The notes under the pieces are model-generated. The model was not told where the DNA came from and did not search any database. It was given only the letters and a program-made list of their open reading frames with translations. 32,875 nucleotides of DNA from JAYVYM01 sp046593925 (GTDB lineage: Bacteria; Actinomycetota; Actinomycetes; Mycobacteriales; SCTD01): NCBI GenBank assembly GCA_046593925.1, contig JBKJQN010000001.1, positions 1 through 32,875 of the forward strand, written 5' to 3'. Positions 5,960-14,776 of this stretch are shown here, piece after piece (within the stretch, counting starts at the first letter, position 1; every line of letters begins with the position of its first letter). The position numbers were made by a program, and so were the translations under genes.

Positions 5960-8503
5960 TCACGTCGTGGCGATGGCGGCGAGGATCTGCAGTCGGGCTG
6001 CGCGGCGGGCCGGCCAGAGCGCGGCCAGGACTCCGATGCTCGAGGCGAGCACGAGGAACAGCGCCAGCCGGCCCACCGGCACCGCGAGCACCTCGATCCC
6101 CTGGCCGGACAGGGATCTGGTGAGGGCGACTCCGAGAGCGACGCCGAGGACGAGCCCGAGGGTGGCGCCGTAGAGCGAGATGACCACGGACTCGAGCCGG
6201 ACCATGCGCTGCAGCTGGCCGCGACTCATGCCGACCGCGCGCAGCAACCCGATCTCCCTGGTGCGTTCGATGACGGCGAGCGCGAGGGTGTTGACGATGC
6301 CGAGGACCGCGATCAGCACGGATAGCGCCAGAAGGGCGTCGATCAGCAGGAGCAGCTGGTCGACCTGGCCCTTGAGCTCGTCCCGAAACTGGACCTGGTC
6401 CTTCAAGGCCACCACCGGGTACGCCGCGAGGACGCTCTGCAGGGCGTTGCGGACCGCCGCGGTGTCCGCACCGCGCGCGACGTCGACATACACGAACTGG
6501 TCCAGCGGCGACCCGCCGGCGGCGGCGTAGGTGGCGAGCGGCACGACGAGGGTGCCGACGACCTGGTTGGCCCGATAGATGCCGCCGACGACCAGGTCCA
6601 GGCGGGTCGCGTTCGGGAGCAGGGCGTGCACGGCACTGCCGACCGACCAGCCGTGCGCCGCCGCGGTCGGCTGGTCCACGAGCAGACCGGTGCCGTGCAG
6701 GGCGGCCGTGGAGCCGGCCACGTAGTCCAGCGCGACGGTCTGGTCCAGCGCCGCGGCATCGACCGCGGTGAGGAAGACCTTGCCGCCGTCGACCTGCACA
6801 GTGCCGAAGCGGTGCTGCATGACCGTGGCGACGCCGTCCACGGCCGCGACGCGGTGGGCGACCTCCGGGGTGAAGGGCCGGCCCACCGCTGTCGAGATGA
6901 CGTAGTCCGCACGGAGCCCCTGACCGATGGTCTTGTCGACGGAGGCGTTGGTGGAGGCCCCGAGGATGCTGAACGCGCTGACGAGCGCAAGCCCGATCAT
7001 CAGCGCTGACGCCGTCGCCGCGGTGCGCCTGGGGTTGCGCAGCGCGTTCTCCCTTGCCAGGTGGCCGGTGCGGCCCCACACGGCGGGAAGCACGGCCCCC
7101 ACGGTGCGCAGGAACGGCACCGCCAGGGCGGGGCTGACGACGATCGTCCCGGTGACCAGCGCTGCGGCCCCTACCCCAACCCAGGACGCCGCCGTGCTCG
7201 CGTCGTCGGTCGTGTTGCTGGCGACCAGGGCGGCCGCGCCCAGGATGCAGAGCCCGGCTCCGGCGAAGGTGCGGCGGCGCAGCGACTTTTCCGGCACGGA
7301 GGCGTCGTCGCGCATGGCGGCGACCGGAGGTGTCCGGGCGGCGCGGTGCGCCGGCAGGTAGGCCGCAACCAGCGTGACCAGCACTCCGACGCCGTAGGAC
7401 CACAGGACGGTCCGTGCGCCGAAGACGAGGCTGCCGTCCAGGGTCAGGCCGAAGGTCGCGAACAGGGCGCGCAGGCCAGCGGCGATGCCGAGCCCTGCGC
7501 CGAGGCCAACGGTCGAGCCGACCAGGCCCAGCACCAGGGCCTCGGCGAGGACCGACCGGGTGACCTGGGAGCGGCTGGCGCCGAGGGCGCGCAGCAGCGC
7601 TAGCTCCTTGCTGCGCTGGGCAACGAGCATCGAGAACGTGTTGAGAATGATGAAGCTGCCGACGAACAGCGCGACACCCGCGAACACAAGCAGGATGATG
7701 CTAAAGAAGCTCAGCTGGCTCTGGACTGCCGCCGCGGAGCTGTCCGCCTGCTCCTGACGGGTCTTGACGTCGTAGCCGCCACCGATCGCCTGCCGGACCC
7801 GTTGCTGCAGATCGAGGTCGCTGACGCCTTTCGCTGCGGCAATGCTGACGCCGGTGAAGCCACCAGGCTTCCCGAGCAGACGCTGCGCCGTGACCGTGTC
7901 GAAGGCCGCGAGGGAGGCACCGGCCAGCCCACCGCTGCTGCCGAACCGGAAGACGCCGACCAGGCGGGTCGAGACCCGAGGTCCGGGCGTGAGCAGCGGG
8001 ACGATGTCACCGAGCCGGTAACCGGTCTTGACCACCGTGGCGCTGTCGAGCGCGACCTCTCCATCGCGTGCCGGGGCGCGGCCGTCGATCAAGCTGGCCG
8101 GGTTGAGCGTGGGCTCGGGGTTCCAGCTGACACCGATGCCCGGGGAGCCCTTGGTGTCCAGGACCTTGCCGTCGCGGCCCAGCACGTACACGCCTTGGGT
8201 CTGGACGTCGCCGGACACGGCCGCGACGCCCGGGACCGCACCGATGGTGTCCACGACGGACTGTTCGACGCTGGCGGCTCCGTCCGGACCGCCCGTGCCG
8301 GTCAGCCCGACGTCGAACGCCGCCTTCGGCGCGACGTTGACGTCGGCGGAGGTGGCGGCGAACAGGTCACCGAACGTCTTGCTGAGCGTCGCGGTGAAGA
8401 CCAGCGTGCCGGCGATAAAGGCGACGCCGAGCACGATCGCCAGCGCCGACAGGGCCATCCGCAGCTTGTGGGACAGCAGGCTGCGCAGCGTGGTGCGCCA
8501 CAT
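5960..8503 (-). CDS. FtsX/MacB-type ABC transporter permease
   Basis: An 847-residue permease on the minus strand. ATG 8503 is chosen because it follows the ATPase stop by a single base. An N-terminal transmembrane helix (about residues 16–40, ALSALAIVLGVAFIAGTLVF) leads into a large MacB-like extracytoplasmic region. The first FtsX domain is near 265–400 (VALFVGSFIILNTFSMLVAQ then RSKELALLRALGASR). A second extracytoplasmic region follows, then the second FtsX domain near 715–840 (GIVNTLALAVIERTREIGLL, RAVGMSRGQ). This duplicated layout is usual for actinobacterial FtsX-like permeases that work mechanically on lipids, peptides or exported proteins rather than classical solute channels. The cargo is unknown. 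It is cotranscribed with the ATPase. Confidence 0.95.
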   Translation of the reverse strand: MWRTTLRSLLSHKLRMALSALAIVLGVAFIAGTLVFTATLSKTFGDLFAATSADVNVAPKAAFDVGLTGTGGPDGAASVEQSVVDTIGAVPGVAAVSGDVQTQGVYVLGRDGKVLDTKGSPGIGVSWNPEPTLNPASLIDGRAPARDGEVALDSATVVKTGYRLGDIVPLLTPGPRVSTRLVGVFRFGSSGGLAGASLAAFDTVTAQRLLGKPGGFTGVSIAAAKGVSDLDLQQRVRQAIGGGYDVKTRQEQADSSAAAVQSQLSFFSIILLVFAGVALFVGSFIILNTFSMLVAQRSKELALLRALGASRSQVTRSVLAEALVLGLVGSTVGLGAGLGIAAGLRALFATFGLTLDGSLVFGARTVLWSYGVGVLVTLVAAYLPAHRAARTPPVAAMRDDASVPEKSLRRRTFAGAGLCILGAAALVASNTTDDASTAASWVGVGAAALVTGTIVVSPALAVPFLRTVGAVLPAVWGRTGHLARENALRNPRRTAATASALMIGLALVSAFSILGASTNASVDKTIGQGLRADYVISTAVGRPFTPEVAHRVAAVDGVATVMQHRFGTVQVDGGKVFLTAVDAAALDQTVALDYVAGSTAALHGTGLLVDQPTAAAHGWSVGSAVHALLPNATRLDLVVGGIYRANQVVGTLVVPLATYAAAGGSPLDQFVYVDVARGADTAAVRNALQSVLAAYPVVALKDQVQFRDELKGQVDQLLLLIDALLALSVLIAVLGIVNTLALAVIERTREIGLLRAVGMSRGQLQRMVRLESVVISLYGATLGLVLGVALGVALTRSLSGQGIEVLAVPVGRLALFLVLASSIGVLAALWPARRAARLQILAAIATT

Positions 8504-8504
8504 C

Positions 8505-9308
8505 TCAGGCGTCCGCTCGGGCACCGTGCCGCTGGTCGGCGTCGAGCACCTTCATGTGCTCGAGCACCCGGTCTGCCGTCGGGTTGGTCATCTCGTCGAC
8601 GAGGCGGCCGTCGGCCAGGAACAGGACGCGGTCGGCGTACGCGGCCGCGCTCGGGTCGTGGGTGACCATCACCACGGTCTGGCCCAGCTCACGGACGGAC
8701 CGGCGCAGGAACGTCAGCACGTCGGCGCCGCTCCTGCGGTCCAGGTTGCCGGTGGGCTCATCGGCGAAGATGATCGCAGGCCGGCTGGTCAGCGCCCGGG
8801 CGCAGGCCACGCGCTGCTGCTGGCCCCCGGACAGCTCGGCCGGCCGGTGCGCCAGCCGTGGCCGCAACCCGAGCGCATCGATCACCGTGTCGAGCCACGC
8901 CGGATCCGGTCGGCGCCCGGCGATGTCCAGCGGGAGCGTGATGTTCTCCAGCGCCGTCAGCGTCGGCAACAGGTTAAAGGTCTGGAAGACGAACCCCACC
9001 TGGTCGCGGCGGACCGCCGTCAGGTGCCGGTCATCGAGCCCACTGAGCTCCGTGTCGCCTATCCAGGTGCGGCCTTCGGTGAGCTCATCCAGGCCGGCCA
9101 TGCAGTGCATCAGCGTCGACTTACCGGAACCGGACGGCCCCATGATGGCGGTGAAGCCCTGCGCGGGGAAAGCCACATCGACGTGGTCGAGAGCGACCAC
9201 GCGCGTGTCCCCCTGGCCAAAAACCTTGGTGAGGCCCTCGCCGTGGGCGGCGAAGGTCGGTGCGGAGGCGCCACCGGGCTGGACAGGAAGCTGCTGGATA
9301 GCTGGCAC
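8505..9308 (-). CDS. MacB/LolD-type ABC transporter ATP-binding protein
   Basis: A 267-residue ATPase from GTG 9308, preferred because GAGAGGG lies five bases upstream; an ATG at 9359 would add 17 unconserved residues. It has Walker A GPSGSGKST (about 57–65), the Q-loop FVFQTFNLLP, signature LSGGQQQR, Walker B IIFADEPTGNLD and switch His in VMVTHD. The DEPTGNLD and FQTFNLLP variants are typical of the LolD/MacB/FtsE group that pairs with FtsX-like permeases. Its partner is the permease starting one base after its stop. ATP hydrolysis should drive that permease. The roughly 140 bases upstream contain the locally most AT-rich stretch (about 9415–9440) and probably hold the operon promoter. Confidence 0.95.
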   Translation of the reverse strand: MPAIQQLPVQPGGASAPTFAAHGEGLTKVFGQGDTRVVALDHVDVAFPAQGFTAIMGPSGSGKSTLMHCMAGLDELTEGRTWIGDTELSGLDDRHLTAVRRDQVGFVFQTFNLLPTLTALENITLPLDIAGRRPDPAWLDTVIDALGLRPRLAHRPAELSGGQQQRVACARALTSRPAIIFADEPTGNLDRRSGADVLTFLRRSVRELGQTVVMVTHDPSAAAYADRVLFLADGRLVDEMTNPTADRVLEHMKVLDADQRHGARADA

Positions 9309-9448
9309 GGGAAACCCTCTCGATGACGTCGGGCCGGTACGGCGCGCTAGGGAAAGCATGCGGGCGGCTTTTCACCGGCGTAGAGCACAAAGTCCGGAGG
9401 ATCGACCTACCCATGCGCTTTAACTGCTGCATATTGTTGCGTTGTGGA

Positions 9449-10138
9449 TTAGACCCCTACGTTGCTGCTGCTCGGGGCACGGTCGGGAGAACCCGGCCCC
9501 GGAGCGGCTGCGCGGAGCGGACCGCGCCGGCCCTCGGCTCGATCACGGATGCCCCGCAGCATCTTCTGGCTCATGAGGGTGCTGATCAACTCGACCGGCT
9601 CCACGAGCAACGTCACCCACCGGTTCGCATAACGGTACCTTTCCCGCACCACGAGCCGGGTCGTGTCGGCAGGTCCCTTGCAAATAACGAACGCCCATGT
9701 GAAGTCGTACGGCGCCGCCATGTCGCCTATCGGGACCCCGCCGCGCAGGACCAGGACTCGGCCGGGATCCACCCGTGTGACGCGCAGCGCCAGTGTCGGC
9801 GCGAGGCGGACGTCGTCCCCGACCTCGATGTGCTGCCATTGCGTCATGACGCGTTCCGCGCTGTGGATGTCGCACCCGACGAGGTTCTCCAGCCGGTCAT
9901 AGCTGTATAGACCGCCGCGGCCCTGGCCCATCTGGGCAAGCCACGGCCAGACCGCCAGCGGAGCTGCGTGGACGGTGATGGCTCGCGTCGCGACCAGGTC
10001 GGCGGCGCCGAGCTCCTCGTCCCCGGGCAGCCCGGCCTGGACCTCCTCGTCGGTGGCGCCCCACCGCAGATACCGCCGACGTAGAACCAATCCGCCGGCC
10101 AGCGCCGCAACGCCAAGCCCAACAGGCTGCCCGGTCAT
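9449..10138 (-). CDS. SRPBCC-family protein
   Basis: A 229-residue minus-strand protein. ATG 10138 overlaps the stop of the upstream membrane protein by four bases. After a short hydrophobic N-terminus (VGLGVAALAGGLVL) comes LRRRYLRWGATDEEV, then a START/polyketide-cyclase-like SRPBCC fold: TRAITVHAAPLAVWPWLAQM, GRGGLYSYDRLENLVGC, WQHIEVGDDVRL, PYDFTWAF and TRLVVRERYRY. This family is common in actinomycetes. The fold encloses a cavity for hydrophobic ligands, but the ligand is unknown. It is the third gene of an operon with a membrane protein and an NAD-epimerase-like protein, so a role in a small-molecule or lipid modification pathway is possible but unproven. Confidence 0.85.
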   Translation of the reverse strand: MTGQPVGLGVAALAGGLVLRRRYLRWGATDEEVQAGLPGDEELGAADLVATRAITVHAAPLAVWPWLAQMGQGRGGLYSYDRLENLVGCDIHSAERVMTQWQHIEVGDDVRLAPTLALRVTRVDPGRVLVLRGGVPIGDMAAPYDFTWAFVICKGPADTTRLVVRERYRYANRWVTLLVEPVELISTLMSQKMLRGIRDRAEGRRGPLRAAAPGPGSPDRAPSSSNVGV

Positions 10139-10755
10139 GGGATCGGGCTGGGCCCGAAGGCCCGCGCTGGTCCCTGCGCGCGCAGCCCGTCCAGGTCGTG
10201 GAAGCCCGCGGCGGCGGTGCCGAGCAGCAGGACACCGGCCGCCAGGCCTGTCGTGACCTCCAGCGAGGTCCCGGACATGCCGGCCACCAGCAGCACCGGG
10301 CCGACAGTCAGGGCCCAGCCGACCGGCCGGAGGCGGGGTATGTGAACCAGGTGGTCGAGCCAGAGCAGCAGGGGGCCGATGGTGATCGCGATGGAAGGCA
10401 GCACCCAGTCGGTGTGTCCCATGGCGGTGACGATGAACGGGAAGGCGACGGACGCGACCAGCTCGATGACTGTCGCCGCGGTCACCGAGCGTTCGATGCG
10501 CATGGCAGCCGGGTCGGTGGGCCTTCGGCCGATACCGGTGGTCGCCCGGATGCCGTACACAAGAACCGCAACAGAAGTGACCAACCCGACCATAGCGACG
10601 GCTGACCCGACGCCCCCACCGAGGCTGAGACCGCCACGGAAGAGCCAGAACGCCGCGAACGCCAACTGGATGTAGCCGCCGACCTTGCGGACCCGCCGCG
10701 ACCACGCCACGGTCGGACTGATCTGCGTGACTGCTGCCTCGGCGGCGATCGTCAT
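10135..10755 (-). CDS. Hypothetical integral membrane protein
   Basis: A 206-residue minus-strand protein with about six hydrophobic stretches: GGYIQLAFAAFWLFRGG, AVAMVGLVTSVAVLVYGI, ATVIELVASVAFPFIVTA, SIAITIGPLLLWL, GWALTVGPVLLVAGM and TTGLAAGVLLLGTAAAG. I do not recognise a named family and see no catalytic motif. ATG 10755 overlaps the stop of the epimerase gene by four bases, and its own stop overlaps the SRPBCC start by four bases, so all three are translationally coupled. Function is unassigned. Confidence 0.8.
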   Translation of the reverse strand: MTIAAEAAVTQISPTVAWSRRVRKVGGYIQLAFAAFWLFRGGLSLGGGVGSAVAMVGLVTSVAVLVYGIRATTGIGRRPTDPAAMRIERSVTAATVIELVASVAFPFIVTAMGHTDWVLPSIAITIGPLLLWLDHLVHIPRLRPVGWALTVGPVLLVAGMSGTSLEVTTGLAAGVLLLGTAAAGFHDLDGLRAQGPARAFGPSPIP

Positions 10756-11786
10756 GACAGCTTCCCCTGTGCCCGATACCAGGCGATCGTGTCGCTCACA
10801 GCGGTGGCCAAGGGCGTGACCGCCGTGGCGAACATGGATTGGTACTTCGAGGTGTCGAGCACGAAATCCTGCTCGAACTGATACGACATTTCGGCGAGCC
10901 CTCGCATCATCGGGCTTACCACCCCGACGGTTCGCAGCAGGGTTTTGGGCACGTTGCGGACACCGACCGGGTGGTCGAGTTCGGCGGCGACGAGCTCGAG
11001 CAGCGCCCGGGTGGTGACGGTCTCCGGACCCGGTAGGTGCCAGACCTCGCCGACGGCTCGCTCGTCGGTGCCGAGCGTCAGCAGACCGGTCGCGATGTCC
11101 GGCACGTAGCTGTAGGTGTGCAGACGGTCGGGGTTGCCCAGGAAGTCCGCGCGCTTACCGGCCAAGGCGTGGGCGAACACGCGCTCACCGAGGGTGGACT
11201 CGGTGACGCCGGCGCCGAAGAAGTCCGAGGCCCGTCCGATGGCAATCCGAACCCGGCCGGCCTGCGAGGCAGCGAACAGCTCAGAGGTCATCGCGGCCCG
11301 GGCCCGGCCCTTAGATGTCGTGGCCGCCAAAGGCAGGCCCTCAGTCATCGGGGTACCGCCGGTCGGGCCGTAGCCGTAGACGTTCTCCAAACTGACCAGC
11401 AGGGCGTCGTTGCGCTCAGCGGCAGCCAGGACGTTGTGCTGCAAGGGCGGGAACAACCGGGGCCACTGCGTGTACGGGGCGTTCAGACACTGATAGATCA
11501 CGGCAGCCCCGTTGGCCGCGTGCATGGCTGCCTCACGGTCACTGAGGTCGGCAGGCCGCGAGTCGACGCCGTCGGGCAGGGCCGCCGGGGCATGTCGCGA
11601 CACCGCGCGGACAGCCAACCCCAACCCGGCCAGCCGGGCTGCGAGCGCGGCACCGACCTGCCCAGTGCCGAGAACGACGTGCAACCCATCCAGCGTCACA
11701 CCACCAGAGCCCGGCAACTCCACGGTGCGCGGTGTTACGGCCTGCGCAACATCGACGTCGCCCGGATGTCCTAGTGCTCGCGTCAT
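10752..11786 (-). CDS. NAD(P)-dependent epimerase/dehydratase-like protein
   Basis: A 344-residue minus-strand protein from ATG 11786. The Rossmann nucleotide-binding motif appears as VVLGTGQVGAALAARL, with GTGxxG rather than GxxGxxG. Further features are a DxxD-type ADLSDREA segment, YQCLNAPYTQWPRLF, SLENVYGYG in the active-site Ser/Tyr region, and a C-terminal substrate-binding region (YVPDIATGLLTLG, VWHLPGPE). It resembles the actinobacterial SDR subgroup acting on unknown sugars or isoprenoid-like substrates. The start is uncertain: the first 30 residues precede the core, and a GTG near 11701 would start closer to the Rossmann motif. It is the first gene of a coupled three-gene operon. 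Confidence 0.85.
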   Translation of the reverse strand: MTRALGHPGDVDVAQAVTPRTVELPGSGGVTLDGLHVVLGTGQVGAALAARLAGLGLAVRAVSRHAPAALPDGVDSRPADLSDREAAMHAANGAAVIYQCLNAPYTQWPRLFPPLQHNVLAAAERNDALLVSLENVYGYGPTGGTPMTEGLPLAATTSKGRARAAMTSELFAASQAGRVRIAIGRASDFFGAGVTESTLGERVFAHALAGKRADFLGNPDRLHTYSYVPDIATGLLTLGTDERAVGEVWHLPGPETVTTRALLELVAAELDHPVGVRNVPKTLLRTVGVVSPMMRGLAEMSYQFEQDFVLDTSKYQSMFATAVTPLATAVSDTIAWYRAQGKLS

Positions 11787-12519
11787 ATGTCGAAGGTGTG
11801 CCGGTCCACCGCCCACCACCAGGGCCGAAGGTCCCTCGACCTGCTTGGCGCGGCCGCGCCGCCGAGACCAGCAGGAACCCGCGCACAGCGCGGAGCCAGA
11901 GCCCGACGCTAACCCACCCCGAGCAGGGTGATCCCGACAGCGGCCGGCACCACCGTCCCGTGAGGACCAGCGGCGTTGTCGGCGTGGTGACCAAGGCCCG
12001 CCACCTGGCGGTCCTGCGTAGCAGCTACGCCACGGCTCCCCACAGCCAGCTCACGAGCTGGCTGACGGCGGCGCGGGCAGCCGTTTCGAGGGCGGGTTAC
12101 GAACGCCCCGACAGGTTGTCCGTCGATGATGGATAGCAGCACGTCATGGCCAGGTGATGGCTGCCTACCTGGTGTCGCAAGTCCCGCCTGCCGCGGCGGA
12201 CCGCACTGCCCAGGGCTACGGCCGGTGGCCCGGTCCAACGACCGGACTCGTGCCCTGGCCGCGTTCGCGATGAGGGGCGACGCTCATTCCTCGCCGGCCG
12301 GCTCCGGCAGCAGCCCGTTCACACCCATCACGACCGGTCAGGCCGGGCGGCGGGCAGCCGGACGGTCACGGCGGCGGCCCGGGCTGCACGACGCCCCGCT
12401 TAGCCTGGATCCACCGTCGGACCTTGGGCGTGGAGCGGGTCGTAACGACGGAATGCCCCTTCTGCTGCGGGAGAATCGATCTTGTCTAGGGATCGGTCCA
12501 CCGCAACGAGAAGGACATC
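11787..12519. other. 733-base stretch without a convincing gene
   Basis: This lies between the divergent epimerase start and the transposase remnant. Open frames are present because of high GC, but their translations are Arg/Pro/Ala-rich with no motif. A minus-strand peptide near 12060–12140 (LLSIIDGQPVGAFVTRP) looks more natural and may be debris of a lost gene. The upstream regulatory region of the epimerase operon must be in the first 100–200 bases. Confidence 0.4.
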
Positions 12520-12746
12520 CGCGAGATGGCGTCGCGCCGATCCCGGCAAGCAGCGAACGGACCCACCGTCACCGTCTCAACCGCGGCGGCGGCCGGGCGG
12601 CCAACAACGCGCTCTACATCGTCGTGCTGGGACGCCTGCGCTACGACGTGCGCACTCGCGCCTACGCTGCGCGCCGCACCAGCGAGGGCCCGTCCAAGCC
12701 CGAGATCATCCGCTGCCTGAAGCGACGCGTCGCCCGCGAGCTCTAG
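12520..12746 (+). pseudogene. IS110-family transposase C-terminal remnant
   Basis: The reading frame ending at TAG 12744–12746 encodes VAPIPASSERTHRHRLNRGG, then NNALYIVVLGRLRYD, RTRAYAARRTSEG and PEIIRCLKRRVAREL. This is the conserved C-terminal (Transposase_20) part of IS110-family transposases, which reads roughly GGDRQANxALY…IIRCLKRYVARE. The catalytic DEDD N-terminus is absent and the upstream frame has no homology. Expected residues are altered (RAAN for RQAN). It is a decayed fragment, probably from insertion and deletion, and adds to the evidence that the left part is a mobile-element mosaic. Confidence 0.8.
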
Positions 12747-13414
12747 TGGGCACGACAGCCCGCTGAGCGGGCAGAAGATCTTGCTTAGACGCCTTGACAG
12801 TCCATCGGAGCCAGTATTTCCCCCGGGCTGGACGCCACGCGGCTCGGGGCGCTGCGGGCGCGCTGACCTGCAGGACGGCGTCGGGACGGGGGGCGTCTGC
12901 TGGAAGTGTGCCTGACCTGCTTCGGGCTGCTGCTCGGCGTGCTGGTCGTCGGCCCGACAGTCGCCGTCCTCGCGATCAGCGATGCCTGGCAGCCGGACCG
13001 CGGTACCCCGCCTTTGAGGCCGCGAGTCCGGCGAGCCCGAGCCCGCGCGCCGCCCTCCCCGTAGCGGCGCCCATGGACCCGGTCTACGCGCAGCGCCAGC
13101 TCGACGCTCTGGTGTCTCGGTTCGCGCAGTCGCTCGACACCGGCGAGCGACTGGACCTGCTGATGCAGCTCCAGAGGCTCTCGGCAACGCCGGGGACGGT
13201 TGCGCCGAACCGCTGAAACGGCCCCGCGCGACCGCTGAGGGGCGCGTCCCCGGTCCGGCCGACGTCCGGCTCAAGATCAGCAATCGTCGGCGACTGCCGG
13301 CGACTGATCACCGCACAGGTGTTCACTCGAGACGGATTCCTCCAGATAGCCCACCCGGCATCCGGATGAGACAGTAGGGTCTTATCAGACGCAGGTGTGT
13401 TCCGGAGGAATTAG
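12747..13414. other. 668-base gap with possible short ORFs and a leader region
   Basis: Nothing here is firmly coding. A TTGACA at 12794–12799 lies near the expected end of the IS110 element. A frame from GTG 12906 to TAG 13062–13064 encodes one hydrophobic segment (GLLLGVLVVGPTVAVLAI) followed by an Arg/Pro-rich tail, a possible tiny membrane protein. A different frame from ATG 13073 to 13216 encodes a 47-residue helical peptide (MDPVYAQRQLDALVSRFAQS…). These may be one broken gene. The last roughly 150 bases probably hold the promoter of the kinase at 13415. Confidence 0.35.
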
Positions 13415-14149
13415 TTGGCACAGGACGAGCTGACGCGCCGAAGTGCCGGGTTCGACGTCTTCATCGACCGCTTCGACCTCGAGATGGCCCTGGAGCGCAG
13501 GGACCTGTTCTCCGAGGACCGCCGCAGGACCGCGTCAGCGTCGGTGTGGACAGACCCGTCGAACCAGGTCCGCGAGTTGTGCCACGACCTGAGGCAGCCG
13601 ATCGCCGTGGCAGCAGCGCTTGCCGTCACCCTGGCGGTCGAGGGGGGGCTCTCCGCGGACGGGGCCGACCGGCTCGCTCTCCTGCGGCGGCAGCTCCATC
13701 AGCTGTCGGAGCTCGTGGCGGCCTCGTTCTCACCTGAATGCAGAGTTCCGGTCGACCTCGGCGACCTAGCCTCGGAGACGTGCTCGGCCGTGGACGTCGT
13801 GGACTGGACACCTGTCGAGGCCGTGCTCGACAGGAGGGTCGTCATCGAGGCCGATGCGGTCCAGCTACGTCGCCTGCTCGTCAACCTGCTCGCGAATGCA
13901 CGACGGGCAGCAGGAAGTCGCGGTCTCGTCCGGGTTTGCGTGGGAACACAGCTTCGGTACGCCGTCCTCGAGGTTCACGACTCAGGTGCCGGCACCCCCA
14001 CGGCCGAGCGTTCGACAGGGCTGGGCCTGCTGATCGCGACGGGCATCGCCGAACGGCACGGCGGGTGGATCGAGAGCGGGCCCAGCGACCTCGGCGGCGT
14101 GCGCGTCCGAGTGCTTATCCCGCTCGGCGGTGCGGAGCGGATGGCGTGA
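13415..14149 (+). CDS. Soluble histidine kinase
   Basis: A 244-residue protein with a TTG start at 13415, supported by GGAGGAAT immediately upstream. There are no transmembrane segments. An N-terminal stretch of about 50 residues precedes an atypical H box with H57 in ELCHDLRQPIAVAAAL. The ATPase domain follows: N box LLVNLLANARRA, G1 DSGAGTP and G2 TGLGLLIATGIAERHGG. The D-box is short, but the ATP-binding motifs look usable. It probably senses a cytoplasmic cue or a partner protein. The stop overlaps the next gene (response regulator) by four bases (GTGA), making that regulator the likely phosphotransfer partner. Confidence 0.88.
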   Translation: MAQDELTRRSAGFDVFIDRFDLEMALERRDLFSEDRRRTASASVWTDPSNQVRELCHDLRQPIAVAAALAVTLAVEGGLSADGADRLALLRRQLHQLSELVAASFSPECRVPVDLGDLASETCSAVDVVDWTPVEAVLDRRVVIEADAVQLRRLLVNLLANARRAAGSRGLVRVCVGTQLRYAVLEVHDSGAGTPTAERSTGLGLLIATGIAERHGGWIESGPSDLGGVRVRVLIPLGGAERMA

Positions 14150-14775
14150 TCGTGCTGCTGTGCGACGACCACCTGCTGTTCACCGAGTCCCTGGCCCACG
14201 TCCTGACCGGGCGCGGGGACACCGTGTTCGTGACCGCCGAGCCAGGAGAGGCGGTCGTCGTCGCGGGCAGGGAGCACCCGGACGTGTGCACGATGGACCG
14301 CGGCTTCCCTGCGGGGGACGTCGGAGCAGCCGGGGTCCGCGGCGTGCTCGACGTGTCACCGGAAACCAAAATCCTCATGCTGACCGGCCGGTCGGACGCT
14401 GCGGGTGCCCGAGCGGCCGTCGTCGCTGGCGCCCGGGGCTTCCTCAAGAAGGACGAGCCGCTCGACCACGTCGTGCGCGCCCTCGACCAGGTCGCGTCCG
14501 GCCTGCTCGCCTTCGACGCCGGTGTGTTGCGGCAGGACAGGTCGACGGGCCGCCGTACCTCGCTGCTGCACACGCTCACCTCACGGGAGCGGGAGGTCCT
14601 CAGCCGCATGGTCAACGGGCAGTCGGGCCCGGCCATGGCGAGCCAGATGAAGGTCTCGTACAGCACTGTGCGCACCCACGTGCAAAACATCCTCGTCAAG
14701 TTGGGCGTCCACTCCCAGCTCGAGGCGACCGCTTACGCCGTGGAGCACGGTCTGGGCGAGTCCCAGGTCGGCTGA
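14146..14775 (+). CDS. LuxR/NarL-family response regulator 1
   Basis: A 209-residue protein from GTG 14146, overlapping the kinase stop by four bases. The receiver domain has the acidic pair D7/D8 (LLCDDHLLFTESLA), phosphoacceptor D51 in VCTMDRGFPAG, the switch Thr in LMLTGRSD and Lys in FLKKDEP, so phosphorylation should work. The C-terminal GerE/LuxR helix-turn-helix reads LTSREREVLSRMVNGQSG then YSTVRTHVQNILVKLGV. It should bind DNA as a dimer. Its position just before the large secreted protein and polysaccharide genes makes them candidate targets; this is inference from order only. Confidence 0.93.
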   Translation: MIVLLCDDHLLFTESLAHVLTGRGDTVFVTAEPGEAVVVAGREHPDVCTMDRGFPAGDVGAAGVRGVLDVSPETKILMLTGRSDAAGARAAVVAGARGFLKKDEPLDHVVRALDQVASGLLAFDAGVLRQDRSTGRRTSLLHTLTSREREVLSRMVNGQSGPAMASQMKVSYSTVRTHVQNILVKLGVHSQLEATAYAVEHGLGESQVG

Positions 14776-14776
14776 C

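Noticed and set aside
5871..7403. A 510-codon minus-strand frame within the FtsX permease
   Set aside because: It lies on the same strand but in a shifted frame. The permease frame has clear FtsX motifs and transmembrane segments; this one is Arg/Pro-rich noise.
12794..12825. TTGACA followed by TATTTC as a promoter
   Set aside because: The spacing is about 15 bases, no convincing gene follows, and the site lies where the end of the IS110 remnant is expected.
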